DNA of 64,000 nucleotides from CAYNWT01 sp964485095 (GTDB taxonomy: Bacteria > Planctomycetota > Planctomycetia > Planctomycetales > Planctomycetaceae), in assembly GCA_964485095.1 (NCBI GenBank), contig CAZAIB010000019.1:5912-69911 (forward strand), read 5' to 3'. The position numbers and the translations under genes are program-made. Numbering within the stretch: position 1 is the stretch's first letter; the number at the start of each line of letters is the position of its first letter. The notes beneath the pieces are model-generated. The model ran no database searches. It was not told where the DNA came from and worked only from the letters and a program-made list of their open reading frames with translations. This document shows positions 17,404 through 26,679 of the stretch, piece by piece.

Positions 17404-19716
17404 TTATCGCTTCCCGTTCGTCCTCTCCGGAACAGCCGTTCCGCGTTTTGGAGCTGACGGCTGACTTGTGCCTTCATCGTAGTAGCCGCTCTGGTTGGCG
17501 TAGTAGCCACCGTAACCCTGGCCGTAGCCACCGTAGCCGTAGCCACCGTAACTGTAGGACCGATAGCCATACGATTCGACGGAATCGACACCGTTAACAA
17601 CTACACCGAGGATGTTGGCACCAACATTTTGCAACTGATCAACAGCTCTCTTGGCCAAGTCACGTGACCGCTTCGCGAGACGCAGTGTGACGATGACACC
17701 ATCAGCACGAGCAGCGACAGACGCAGGGTCAGTTACTGCGAGAATTGGAGGACTGTCAATCACAACGAAGTCGAAGGCCGCACGCACGTATTCAAGCAAT
17801 TGCTCGAACTCAGGTGACAGCAGCATCTCTGAAGGATTATCGGGCCGAGGACCGCAAGTAAGAATCGTCAGGTTTTCTACTTCCGTGGCGTGGCAAGCGT
17901 CCTCAAGCTGGCAGACACCAGACACCACTGTAGACACACCATTCTTGTTGTTGATGCCGAAGACTTTGTGCACAGTCGGCCGCCGCAAGTCGGCATCGAC
18001 CAGCAGCACTCGCTTACCCGAGTTGGCGATCGCAACCGCCAGGTTCCCAGCAAGTGTCGATTTACCATCACCAGCAACCGGACTTGTCACCTGAACAATC
18101 TTGTTCACTTCGCCGCTGGTACTAAAGTACAAAGCTGTTCGCACACTACGGTACGCTTCAGCAGTTCGGGACTTTGGCCGCAGCACAGTGATGAGTGCGT
18201 TTCCAACTTTAGAGCCGGGACCACCCTTACGTTTCTTGGCTTCACGCATGAACGGAATGTGACTCAGCACAGGAATACCGAGTTCAGCCATGAGGTCGTC
18301 AGGACTTCTAAAGCTCTTGTCTGCGAGTTCAATCAGGCAAGCCAAACCGAAGCCAGCCAGCAAACCAAGTACGGACCCAATAGTCATTATCTTCACGAAG
18401 TCAGGACCGACCTGAGAAGCAACGCTCGCTGGTGCAATAATCGCGGCCCTGCGTCCTTCGTACCCCTGAACCAAGTTGACGTCTTTCAGGCGTTGCCGAA
18501 GTTCCGAGTGCATGTCCCTCAGCCGGCTGATCTCTTCCTTGAAGTTATCATTCCTGGCCACATCTGTCTGCAAAGCTTTCGACTTCTCAGTCTCGGAGGC
18601 AATCAGCGCACGAGCCTCTTCCTTCTCCTGACGCAGGGTGGCGAGGTCGAGATTCAGCCGGTTCAGGTAGGCTGACACCACATCGACGGTCTCTTCGACC
18701 ACGGGTTCCCCTTCAACAGCAGCCGCAGTGGACTCCTGCCTCAGGAGAAAGGCCCTCATGAATCGTTCCCGGCGTTCAAGATCCAACACCTCCGGGTGCC
18801 TGGCACCATATTTCTCTTTGGCTTGGTTCAATGCCATTGTGAGCTGGAACAACTCCTGCGTCATAGACAACCCTTGAACCCGACCATTGGGCTTGGCATT
18901 CACCGCACGACTTGCCCGATCAAAGTTGCCACCGCGGGCCCCTACCTCGTTATCAACCAACAACTGCAACGCCGCCTGATTGCCCCCCTCAGCCCTCGCT
19001 GCTTCGATCGTGCGAATCTGAGCATTGATCTTATTCTCTTCCAGAACACTGTCAGTCACTCTTGCACTATATTTGGCCATCCGCTCAGCGTGAGGATTGA
19101 TGACCTCCCCTGCTGAAAGCTGGAGTGGTGTTCGCTGGTGAAATTCTTCGTAGGCAGCTTCCTTCGCACGCAGCTCGCTCGTAACACTGGTGTAGGCATC
19201 ATTAATGATCGACTTAATCTCGTCGTGCGACTGATTCTTAGAGTCTTCAACGTACTGCTTGTAAGTCGCTGTAATGGCCGCAACCGCAGACCGACAGTCA
19301 GCAGCACGGGACCCTTCAAAGCTAACCTGAAGCACATCCGTCGCGTCAATTTGATCCACCTTAAGGCCACGCAGCAATGCACCGGCGCCGGACCGAAACG
19401 TGGGCAACTCCTTCAAGTCCCCAGACTCCATCGCGGCCTTCAGAAGTTCTTCGCTACGAATCAGAAGCAGTTCATTAGCCAGGCTTTCCTTAACGGCAAA
19501 ACCAGCCGTCTGCATCGGAAGACCGCGCCCCTCTTTGCTGGTCAGCATCAAGCGAGAGACGGACTGATAGACTGGCGGCTGACGAATAAAGTAAAGGTAC
19601 GCCAGTCCAGCACCAATAGCCAAACCAATCACCAAGAGCAGTTTTCTGCGTTTTAGAACCTGGCCGAAGTCCAGCCCAGAGGAACTCTCCGCTGCCATCT
19701 GATCAGTTGCCATCAT
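17404..19716 (-). CDS. polysaccharide co-polymerase/tyrosine autokinase (Wzc-like), 770 aa
   Basis: This is an inner-membrane chain-length regulator and BY-kinase. Wzz domain with TM1 is near residues 25-43, long coiled coils span about 180-430 with the GNVR-type region, and TM2 is near 443-463. The cytoplasmic CpsD-type kinase has Walker A GDGKST near 548-553, Walker A' LVDADLRRP near 570-578 and FVVIDSPP near 650. The tail has 12 tyrosines within about 35 residues in a glycine-rich context (SYSYGGYGYGGYG), the expected autophosphorylation cluster. No partner phosphatase is seen in the window. A terminator-like hairpin precedes it, so it may have its own promoter. Confidence 0.94.
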   Translation of the reverse strand: MMATDQMAAESSSGLDFGQVLKRRKLLLVIGLAIGAGLAYLYFIRQPPVYQSVSRLMLTSKEGRGLPMQTAGFAVKESLANELLLIRSEELLKAAMESGDLKELPTFRSGAGALLRGLKVDQIDATDVLQVSFEGSRAADCRSAVAAITATYKQYVEDSKNQSHDEIKSIINDAYTSVTSELRAKEAAYEEFHQRTPLQLSAGEVINPHAERMAKYSARVTDSVLEENKINAQIRTIEAARAEGGNQAALQLLVDNEVGARGGNFDRASRAVNAKPNGRVQGLSMTQELFQLTMALNQAKEKYGARHPEVLDLERRERFMRAFLLRQESTAAAVEGEPVVEETVDVVSAYLNRLNLDLATLRQEKEEARALIASETEKSKALQTDVARNDNFKEEISRLRDMHSELRQRLKDVNLVQGYEGRRAAIIAPASVASQVGPDFVKIMTIGSVLGLLAGFGLACLIELADKSFRSPDDLMAELGIPVLSHIPFMREAKKRKGGPGSKVGNALITVLRPKSRTAEAYRSVRTALYFSTSGEVNKIVQVTSPVAGDGKSTLAGNLAVAIANSGKRVLLVDADLRRPTVHKVFGINNKNGVSTVVSGVCQLEDACHATEVENLTILTCGPRPDNPSEMLLSPEFEQLLEYVRAAFDFVVIDSPPILAVTDPASVAARADGVIVTLRLAKRSRDLAKRAVDQLQNVGANILGVVVNGVDSVESYGYRSYSYGGYGYGGYGQGYGGYYANQSGYYDEGTSQPSAPKRGTAVPERTNGKR

Positions 19717-19754
19717 GCTGTCACTTAACCCCTAGTGGTAGTGAGTGTACGCGA

Positions 19755-19785
19755 CAAAGCCGCCCCGATTAACAGGACGGCTTTG
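19755..19785 (-). terminator. likely terminator after the PEP-CTERM gene
   Basis: An 11-bp stem with one mismatch (CAAAGCCGCCC / GGACGGCTTTG) and a 9-nt loop lies between the end of the PEP-CTERM gene and the start of the autokinase gene. On the minus strand the stem ends with TTTG, so the T-tract is short; on the plus strand GCGTTTAATT follows. Confidence 0.5.
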
Positions 19786-19841
19786 CGTTTAATTCCTATC
19801 GTCACAGAGAGAGTATCACCTCTCCCCATTACAGAATTTAA

Positions 19842-20459
19842 CTACTTTGCAGTACGTCGACGGCGACGATGTCGGCACACTCCGCCGAACATTGCGAGTC
19901 CAAGAAGCCCTGCTGACATCGGCTCCGGGTTAGCGAAGATCGCAGTGGCAGTAAAACCACTAACGGGGGCTATGCCATTGAACGTAACCCTCAAGAGATC
20001 ACCAGCGACCAAGGTCTGCGCGGTAGTTGACAAAATGCCATTACTAGCCAAGACCTGTGGCGCTCCGGTGCTATTGATAGACGCACCATTCAACGTCACG
20101 TCGTAAGTGATAGTGTTCGCGACCCCAATCGGTGCGAAATCTGTGAACTCCAAACTGGCAAATCCTCGAGTCGTAACCGGACCAGCCCACTCAATGAAGG
20201 CTTGATCACCCGGAGTGAACACAGAGGTAATATTTCCGTTAGTTGGACCACCATTGATTGTTAGAACAGTTCCAGCAGCGGGAAGCTGATCCAACGTCCG
20301 ACTCGAGAAGAAGTTCGGACTGGCCAAGGTCAACGTGGTACCATCGGAGATGTGTGACCCCGGACCCGGAATCTCGAAATCATCAACCAAAAACCTCGCT
20401 TGAGACTGGGAACAACTCGCCAGAACAAGAGCGGCGACAGTGAGCATTAAGCGTGACAT
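19842..20459 (-). CDS. PEP-CTERM sorted exported protein, 205 aa
   Basis: The protein has an N-terminal signal sequence (MSRLMLTVAALVLAS) and a C-terminal sorting tag of PEP-CTERM type: PEP within NPEPMSAG, then a hydrophobic stretch and a basic end CRHRRRRRTAK. The mature part is beta-rich and low in charge with many Thr, Ser, Asn and Gly, as in many PEP-CTERM proteins. LASC at 13-16 could alternatively be a lipobox. It is the natural substrate of the exosortase encoded two genes upstream in transcription order. It is the only PEP-CTERM protein I see in the window. Confidence 0.85.
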   Translation of the reverse strand: MSRLMLTVAALVLASCSQSQARFLVDDFEIPGPGSHISDGTTLTLASPNFFSSRTLDQLPAAGTVLTINGGPTNGNITSVFTPGDQAFIEWAGPVTTRGFASLEFTDFAPIGVANTITYDVTLNGASINSTGAPQVLASNGILSTTAQTLVAGDLLRVTFNGIAPVSGFTATAIFANPEPMSAGLLGLAMFGGVCRHRRRRRTAK

Positions 20460-20497
20460 GTTTATGCAAGCTCCAAGGAGACAAAGTTCAGCATTTC

Positions 20498-20531
20498 GCC
20501 GATCCTACAGCAAATCGGCAAATCAGATCAA
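20498..20531 (-). promoter_or_regulatory. possible promoter with dyad upstream of the PEP-CTERM gene
   Basis: Read on the minus strand there is TTGATC (20531-20526), an 18-nt spacer and TAGGAT (20507-20502), a fair sigma-70-like pair. A perfect 6-bp dyad (GCCGAT 20498-20503, ATCGGC 20514-20519) overlaps the -10 box and could be an operator. A GGAG lies 11 bases before the ATG. Matches are partial, so this is tentative. Confidence 0.3.
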
Positions 20532-20568
20532 GTTTAAGCCCGCATTTAGTCAAAAATACCCAGAACAC

Positions 20569-22119
20569 CTAACGAGGCATGGCAGCCCTAAGCGCCTTCT
20601 CCAGCCGCTGGTGATTTTCAGCCAATTTTGACTGAGGCGGGGACATGCTCATATACACAGTATACAACGCAGCGTGAATCTGAGGCACCTTTGGCAAAGT
20701 TCGGAGCGCGAACTCCAAATCATCCAGCGCCTCATCCCATTTCCCCATCTTCGTAAGAATCTGACCTCTGGTATCACGAAAATCGGGAATATTTGGATGA
20801 TCTTCCAGAACCGTGTTCATTATGGCCAGGGCTTGATCCAAATCTGGCTGGTCCTGATGCGCCAGCACCCAAGCCAGATTGTTAGCCAGCACAGCCATAC
20901 TTGGGTCAACCTTATAGGCTCGCTGAAGATGAAATGCAGCCTGCTGCTTGTCCCCTGCCTGCCAAGCCTTCGACCCCAAGGCCAAGTGAGCGATTGGACT
21001 CTCCTGGCCGGTCGAAACGAGAGCCTCTAAGTACTCTGATGCCTTCTGCCGAGTCTCTGGAGTAGACTCAGCCTCTTCACCAAAGAAGGCCAGCAGCCTG
21101 ACCGCTTCACTATTTTCGCGATCGTACCGAATAGCAGTTCGAAGCAACTTCAAGCGCAACCCCGGCTGGGTATCAGGAGAACTTAACAACAACCGATATT
21201 GAGCCATGCACACCCGAGCCAGGGCCTTGTCAAAGCCGGCCTCCTTATCCAAAGAAAGCCCCTCGGTAAGAATCGTGGAAGCGGCTCCAAAATTCCCCTG
21301 CTCAGCAAGAATTGAACCCAGATTCAACCGGACAGCGTGATTCCTGGAGTCTGAAGACAACACTGAAGCGTAGTGCTTGCGAGCCAATTCCAACTGCTCG
21401 CGAGCATCCTCCTTGCGACCAAGCTTCTGGTACACCATCCCGACCTGAAACAGCAGATTGGGATCCAAGCGTGCCGCCTCCCGAAGGTATCGCACAGCCT
21501 CTTCCGGCTCACCAATCATCAGGTGAAACTTGCCGCTCATCGAGAGCCATTCTGCATCATTCTGAAACTTTGACTTTGCAGCATCAAGATGATGAAACGC
21601 GCGAAGCGCCTGCGGCTTCGTTTGAAAAACCTCGGGAGCAAGCAGCACCTTAGCCTTAAGCAAATGAGCCTCTGGATAACCGACAGAATCTTCCGGCGAA
21701 AGCGATTCAATCATCGCGTTCGCCCGCTGAGTTTCCCCTTGACCATCCAATGTACTGGCCAAAAAGAATGTGACATCGTTACCTGTGTCGCCATCACGAT
21801 AGACACGCTCCAGATACACCCGAGCGCTCTCAAAATCACCTTCGCGATAACTCTTCATCGCAAGCCGACGATACTCAGCCGAGTTACCCGAAGCCTTAAC
21901 ACTGGCAACCACACCTAAAGTCACCGCAATGACCGCCAGAAGAACAGCAGGCAAGCCCCACCAAAGGTTTTGGTACGACCTCTTGGTCCGAGCTTCACTA
22001 AGCCATTTCCAACCGCGCCGAAACGGAAAGACGAGACTTTTCCAGAAACCCGGAAGAGACGACTTCCGCATCTTGTCGCGCTGATGACGCCAACGCCGGA
22101 GAAACCTTGGCATTTTCAT
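20569..22119 (-). CDS. membrane-anchored TPR protein, 516 aa
   Basis: A basic cytoplasmic N-terminus of about 50 residues leads to one membrane segment near 55-73 (LPAVLLAVIAVTLGVVAS), then about 430 residues of tetratricopeptide-type helical repeats predicted outside the membrane. Typical TPR lines are visible, such as AVRYLREAARLDPNLLFQVG, KHYASVL..NHAVRLNLGSIL and MAVLANNLAWVLAH. It probably scaffolds assembly or export with the exosortase; TPR proteins are common beside exosortases (as PrsT in other phyla). Its ATG overlaps the exosortase stop by 4 nt (ATGA), so the two are coupled. Confidence 0.85.
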   Translation of the reverse strand: MKMPRFLRRWRHQRDKMRKSSLPGFWKSLVFPFRRGWKWLSEARTKRSYQNLWWGLPAVLLAVIAVTLGVVASVKASGNSAEYRRLAMKSYREGDFESARVYLERVYRDGDTGNDVTFFLASTLDGQGETQRANAMIESLSPEDSVGYPEAHLLKAKVLLAPEVFQTKPQALRAFHHLDAAKSKFQNDAEWLSMSGKFHLMIGEPEEAVRYLREAARLDPNLLFQVGMVYQKLGRKEDAREQLELARKHYASVLSSDSRNHAVRLNLGSILAEQGNFGAASTILTEGLSLDKEAGFDKALARVCMAQYRLLLSSPDTQPGLRLKLLRTAIRYDRENSEAVRLLAFFGEEAESTPETRQKASEYLEALVSTGQESPIAHLALGSKAWQAGDKQQAAFHLQRAYKVDPSMAVLANNLAWVLAHQDQPDLDQALAIMNTVLEDHPNIPDFRDTRGQILTKMGKWDEALDDLEFALRTLPKVPQIHAALYTVYMSMSPPQSKLAENHQRLEKALRAAMPR

Positions 22120-23741
22120 TGCACCACCTCACCCTCAGAACCACGAACAGTCGCAAGCCTACCTCTAAGCATCGCAACAACGGCGGTCAACAAATCACGA
22201 TGTTGCTCTCGTTCCCGCGGTGAAAACCCAAGCGAAACCGTACTGAAGGCCTGAATACAGAACACGGCGCCACTCTCCCTCTCATTGCGAGGAGTCAACA
22301 GGGACGTCAACCCACCCTGCAAACGTGGGCCGCCGGTCCCGCCGATCCGAACCGCAGGAGGTGAAACCGCCGCGCCATCCTGCTCAACAACCGTAAACAC
22401 TACGTGCCCGTACTGACCTGCCGAGTCCTCCATCTCCAACTCAGACCCAATCACCTTCTCGCCGGGAAAGTCCAGGCGAACATCTCTGGCCTTCGATAGC
22501 ACCCAGCCACCTCCGGTGTAACAACTGCCAAGGTCATGCCAGGCTCCGAAAGGCCCATCGACAGCAATAGTCGATGTGAGACCACCCTTTTCGAATACCC
22601 ACAAATATGAGACCTCGCCATTGATATCGCCGACGTCACGCTCAACAACATCAAACGACTTCAGCTTCCAACCTTGAATCTCATCAAGCAGCGCCGACCG
22701 CTCCAACGTCAAACGCGTCCCACTTACACGTAGTGGAACAGAAGCTGCAGCGGGCCGGACCAGCCACACCCCAAACAAAAGCAAGAACACGGAAACACCA
22801 CTGGCAAGAAATGCCCCTGAAGGAATGCGAATCGCATCGAAGCGAGCCAGCAGATCAGACTTCGTCGAGCCACCCTTACTAAACTCACTTCGTTCTGGAA
22901 GCACGAACATCAGGAAGCGATCAGTACTAATAACAAGCAGCACAACCAACGCGAAAATCACGTAGCCAGCCAACTCATGCGGGAGACCTGCAGCCAACGG
23001 AATCCCAAAATCAACTTCAGCGATGACCACCAGCAAGATGCGAGCAACATTCATAGCCAACACCCAGAACACGGCCGCAATCAAGAGACCGAACGTTCTC
23101 AGAAAACCCCGACGACGAACAACACCGTAGACAGCAACACCGGCCAAAGACGCAAACAGAGAATGGACACCACTGCAGGCCTCCTCGACTTCGAAAGCGC
23201 GGCCGGGAAAATTCAAGAGCACACCGGTCAGCAGGTGCCGGTAGCCAAGGAAGTCAAGAATCCAACTGGCTGATCGACTTGCGAAGTGCTGCATTTCCTG
23301 AATCAGCCCGCGATCCAGATTGAATGGCAGCGGAATGCACAACCAGATCGCAAACCAGATCAGCCGAACAGACTGAAAGTACTCACGCCCCCCAAACTGG
23401 TAGGCAAACGCGCGGAGAGCAAACACAGATCCGACAGCAGCCAGCCATGGCCTTCTAAGCCAAATGGCAACAGCTAGAAGAAGAGCCGGCAGCACCCACT
23501 TCAGGCAATTGGTCGTGGAAAAATTGGCACGAAACGGGCCATCTTCCTGCCAACGCGAATACCCAAGGTAGGCAAGCACACCCAGGAACAGCGGAAAGAA
23601 CGAGTAGTGATCGGCCATCCACAGCCGACGAGCGAACCCAAGCAAGTACGGACCAAAAGCAAGCAAGGCCGCTAGCGCCACTATGAAGAGCGGCTTGCGA
23701 TCCACTTCCCGAACGCGACTCGTTGCCATCGAAAACACCAA
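22116..23741 (-). CDS. exosortase with C-terminal EpsI-like domain, 541 aa
   Basis: This polytopic membrane transpeptidase processes PEP-CTERM proteins. The three catalytic residues are in place: C189 in EEACSGVHS, R234 in NVARIL and H255 in GLPHELAGY. Eight or so membrane segments span about 18-280. Residues about 330-541 form a soluble extension with WHDLGSCYTGGGW, the hallmark of EpsI, which in many bacteria is a separate or fused partner of exosortase. From memory planctomycetes have a specific exosortase class (XrtU); I cannot confirm the subtype. The upstream 114-base gap may hold a promoter. A coupled TPR gene and a PEP-CTERM gene follow. Confidence 0.9.
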   Translation of the reverse strand: MVFSMATSRVREVDRKPLFIVALAALLAFGPYLLGFARRLWMADHYSFFPLFLGVLAYLGYSRWQEDGPFRANFSTTNCLKWVLPALLLAVAIWLRRPWLAAVGSVFALRAFAYQFGGREYFQSVRLIWFAIWLCIPLPFNLDRGLIQEMQHFASRSASWILDFLGYRHLLTGVLLNFPGRAFEVEEACSGVHSLFASLAGVAVYGVVRRRGFLRTFGLLIAAVFWVLAMNVARILLVVIAEVDFGIPLAAGLPHELAGYVIFALVVLLVISTDRFLMFVLPERSEFSKGGSTKSDLLARFDAIRIPSGAFLASGVSVFLLLFGVWLVRPAAASVPLRVSGTRLTLERSALLDEIQGWKLKSFDVVERDVGDINGEVSYLWVFEKGGLTSTIAVDGPFGAWHDLGSCYTGGGWVLSKARDVRLDFPGEKVIGSELEMEDSAGQYGHVVFTVVEQDGAAVSPPAVRIGGTGGPRLQGGLTSLLTPRNERESGAVFCIQAFSTVSLGFSPREREQHRDLLTAVVAMLRGRLATVRGSEGEVVQ

Positions 23742-23855
23742 ACTGAGTAGGAACCTGATCGCACTTTCTAGCCCAGTTTACGGACTAAGGTAAAGACTCA
23801 GATACCTAAAAAGACGGCCCAGCTTGACAATCACGGATTATGCAGCCCCCGACAA

Positions 23856-24968
23856 CTAACGCAACATCAGTTGCTCAGCGATGCGAACCGCCGCGTTTCC
23901 ATCCCACAACTCAGGGCACTTACCAACCTTGTATTCGCCAGCCATGACTGCGGCGAGGTGCGAATTAAGTACGGCCGCGTCTGCCCCGCAAAGCGTGCTG
24001 GTTCCTTCAGTAACCGTTACCGGCCGTTCAGTGTTCTCACGCATCGTCAAGCAAGGAATCTCCAGAGCCGTTGACTCCTCCTGCAGTCCGCCCGAATCAG
24101 TCACAATCACTTTCGCCTGTGATGTCAGGCACAGGAAATCGTTGTACCCGAGGGGCCCTAGCACCCTGACACCAGACGCACTCTCAAGCCGACCAAGCAA
24201 ATCAAATTCCTCCAACCGCGCGCGGGTCCGAGGATGAACCGGGAACACTATCGGCAACTGACCGCTGACATCGACCAGAACATCCACCAAAGCCCCCAGC
24301 GACTCAGGAGAATCCACATTTGACGGCCGATGAAGCGTGACGACACAGTATTCGGACGGCGACAGATCAAGTTCCTGCAACACATTTTGCTTGCGAGCCA
24401 TCTCAACCTGACGCAGGAGAGTGTCGATCATGACGTTCCCCACAATCTTGATATTCTCCTCGGGATGCCCCTCCTTCGTCAGATGCTTCACCCCTGAAGG
24501 TTCGGACACCAACAGTAAGTCAGACAAGGCATCGGTCACGATCCGGTTCGCCTCTTCAGGCATGCGACGATCAAAGCTCCGCAATCCAGCTTCGACATGT
24601 GCGACCGGAATGTGCAATTTGGTGGCGGCCAAAGTAGCCGCCATCGTTGAGTTAACATCCCCAACGACTACGACGCGAGAAAACGGCTTCCCTTCATCAC
24701 TCGCACCAACGAACACCTCTTCGAGCGCAACCAACAGCTTCGCCGTCTGCTGAGCATGCGACCCGGAACCCACTCCCAAAGAGAGGTCCGGCTTGCGCAT
24801 TCCCAACTCCTCGAAGAACACGTCTGACAGATTCTTGTCGTAATGCTGACCAGTGTGAATGAGAACCGTTTCAGCATCTTCATGGGCTTCGAAGGCTCTT
24901 AGAATCGGCGCCATTTTCATGAAGTTTGGACGGGCGCCAACAATACACGCAAAGCGTTTCATCAACAT
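23856..24968 (-). CDS. wecB: UDP-N-acetylglucosamine 2-epimerase (non-hydrolysing)
   Basis: WecB interconverts UDP-GlcNAc and UDP-ManNAc. Signatures are VGARPNFMKMAPI near the N-terminus, HTGQHYDKNLSD near 40-50, HVEAGLRSFDR near 125, and GGLQEES near 295 with the preceding TDS. Length of 370 aa is normal. ATG 24968 follows the heparinase stop after a single base; a second ATG at 24962 is also possible. No WecC dehydrogenase is found nearby, so ManNAc itself may be used, or WecC is elsewhere. Confidence 0.95.
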   Translation of the reverse strand: MLMKRFACIVGARPNFMKMAPILRAFEAHEDAETVLIHTGQHYDKNLSDVFFEELGMRKPDLSLGVGSGSHAQQTAKLLVALEEVFVGASDEGKPFSRVVVVGDVNSTMAATLAATKLHIPVAHVEAGLRSFDRRMPEEANRIVTDALSDLLLVSEPSGVKHLTKEGHPEENIKIVGNVMIDTLLRQVEMARKQNVLQELDLSPSEYCVVTLHRPSNVDSPESLGALVDVLVDVSGQLPIVFPVHPRTRARLEEFDLLGRLESASGVRVLGPLGYNDFLCLTSQAKVIVTDSGGLQEESTALEIPCLTMRENTERPVTVTEGTSTLCGADAAVLNSHLAAVMAGEYKVGKCPELWDGNAAVRIAEQLMLR

Positions 24969-24969
24969 C

Positions 24970-26637
24970 TCAGTCTTCTATGGTGAGCGTAAACCCACCG
25001 GTACACGGAGTGGCCCCATAGGTGATCTCCAGCTGACGAGTACCGCACTCGACTCCGAAATCGGGTGACCACTGAGCAGAGCATACAACGATGGGTGAAC
25101 CAGAATCGACCCGAATACGCGTACTATCTGACCGAAGTCGCACAGAGTTCTCGCTAAGAACCAGCACTTCGCATTGGTGATGCAACAGCAACCGCGCCAC
25201 CGCCACTTCGGACCGCAGACCGCTGACTTCATCTTCGACCACTACGGACATCCCGGTCGCCACCAGCTTCCTTACGTGAGTCACTACCTGTCCATCGGTA
25301 TGCCTCGAACTATAAGAGCCGGTAACAGATACCCCTGCAGTCAATTCGGCGCCTTCGCAGCTCCCGTGAGCTCGCAGGCCCACACGAAACGACTTCAGGA
25401 ACTCACACTGATCGCGCCCGCCCACAGTCACCGTGTTGTGCGCTCGGGTCGACCGGTTCCAGTCTCGTGATGCCCCCGTTTCGTACTCCTTGACCCCCGC
25501 ATCCACGACAACCCGGCGGCCATCTACATCCCATTCGAACGCCAGGATGTCCCCATGCCCGTGCGCCGGCAACCGATCTGCGCACGACGGACCACAGTCG
25601 AACACCACATAGCTCCTATCAAAACGGCCGCCGTAGTAGCCTGATGACTCGAACGCAAACCGATCGCGAGGTTCCGGCCGTTGGCCGCCAAGCTGCTCGA
25701 ACACCGACAAGCAGACGTCCGGAACATATGCCATGTTCAGCCCCGCATCGTTAAACAAACTGATGCGGCCGTCGGGATGAACTAAATCTGCAATGACCTG
25801 AGCGGGGACTTCCAACTGAGTCACCACCGCCTTCGCCTCTTCTTCGCAAAGAACGGAAATGCAATCCAGCACATCCGCGAACACCTGGCAGTGGTAGGCA
25901 GGAGAAAGCTCGAAGTGCATACCATCAGGAAGGAACTGCGACTGAAGCTCTTCCTCAAGCAACTTACGGCCGCGCCTGTACCATGCGTCAGCCTCATTGC
26001 CCTCAAAGAACCGCCCCGCCCACAGCAGACACTTGATGTTCTTCATCAAGTGGTTGCCCCGGATGTCCAGTTCGAGGTTCCGCGACAGGAACCGAACCTG
26101 CTCAACCACCGAAGCGCTGACAGCTGCAAACGTCGACTCGCTGACCGCTGAGCGATTCACCGCCAACCACTGCATCATACAAACCGCGCGGATGGAGACA
26201 GCGTAGCTGTTCCACGTATCAAGCCAGTAGCCTGGCTGCCAGGGGGGCGTGCGTTCTATCCAGTCCAGAACAATCGACTCTGCCAGCTCGACATCAATCG
26301 CTTCCAGAAACTCAAGATAGTGAAACGCCAGACGTTCCAGATGCGTTGAGTCCGGCTCATTGACGAGATCCCAGTCAATTGAACCACTAAGCGGGTAGGT
26401 CTGGTTCAGCTGATGCAGGAACACACCACCGTCACGTTCAATTACAAGATGAGAACGCGGCGGGAACACGGGTGGCGGTAGCACATCCACAACGGGCAAC
26501 ACTTCCGCACGCCGTACACGAATCGACTTTCCCAGCCGGGACATTGTCACTTTGCGCCGAGCAGTCAACCACAGGCGCAGCCACAACTGCCGAGGGGGGA
26601 TGTGACGGATCGACCTGTAGAACTGAGAAAGGGACAT
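24970..26637 (-). CDS. heparinase II/III family protein (polysaccharide lyase-like), 555 aa
   Basis: An alpha/alpha-barrel region (about 60-290, with RGNHLMKNIKCLLWAG and ELSPAYHCQVF) is followed by the heparinase II/III beta-sheet domain with HGHGDILAFEW and RAHNTVTVGG. These residues are typical for uronate-type lyases. In polysaccharide loci such proteins are thought to trim or release the polymer. No classical signal peptide is apparent, which is also usual for locus-encoded members. It directly precedes wecB (1-base gap) and follows a GT4 gene by 42 bases. Confidence 0.88.
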   Translation of the reverse strand: MSLSQFYRSIRHIPPRQLWLRLWLTARRKVTMSRLGKSIRVRRAEVLPVVDVLPPPVFPPRSHLVIERDGGVFLHQLNQTYPLSGSIDWDLVNEPDSTHLERLAFHYLEFLEAIDVELAESIVLDWIERTPPWQPGYWLDTWNSYAVSIRAVCMMQWLAVNRSAVSESTFAAVSASVVEQVRFLSRNLELDIRGNHLMKNIKCLLWAGRFFEGNEADAWYRRGRKLLEEELQSQFLPDGMHFELSPAYHCQVFADVLDCISVLCEEEAKAVVTQLEVPAQVIADLVHPDGRISLFNDAGLNMAYVPDVCLSVFEQLGGQRPEPRDRFAFESSGYYGGRFDRSYVVFDCGPSCADRLPAHGHGDILAFEWDVDGRRVVVDAGVKEYETGASRDWNRSTRAHNTVTVGGRDQCEFLKSFRVGLRAHGSCEGAELTAGVSVTGSYSSRHTDGQVVTHVRKLVATGMSVVVEDEVSGLRSEVAVARLLLHHQCEVLVLSENSVRLRSDSTRIRVDSGSPIVVCSAQWSPDFGVECGTRQLEITYGATPCTGGFTLTIED

Positions 26638-26679
26638 CTGCGGCGAATCCTACAAGCGGCTTCGCGAAATTGCCAAGAC

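Noticed and set aside
17890..18675. 261-aa plus-strand frame opposite the autokinase
   Set aside because: Antisense shadow of a well-supported kinase gene.
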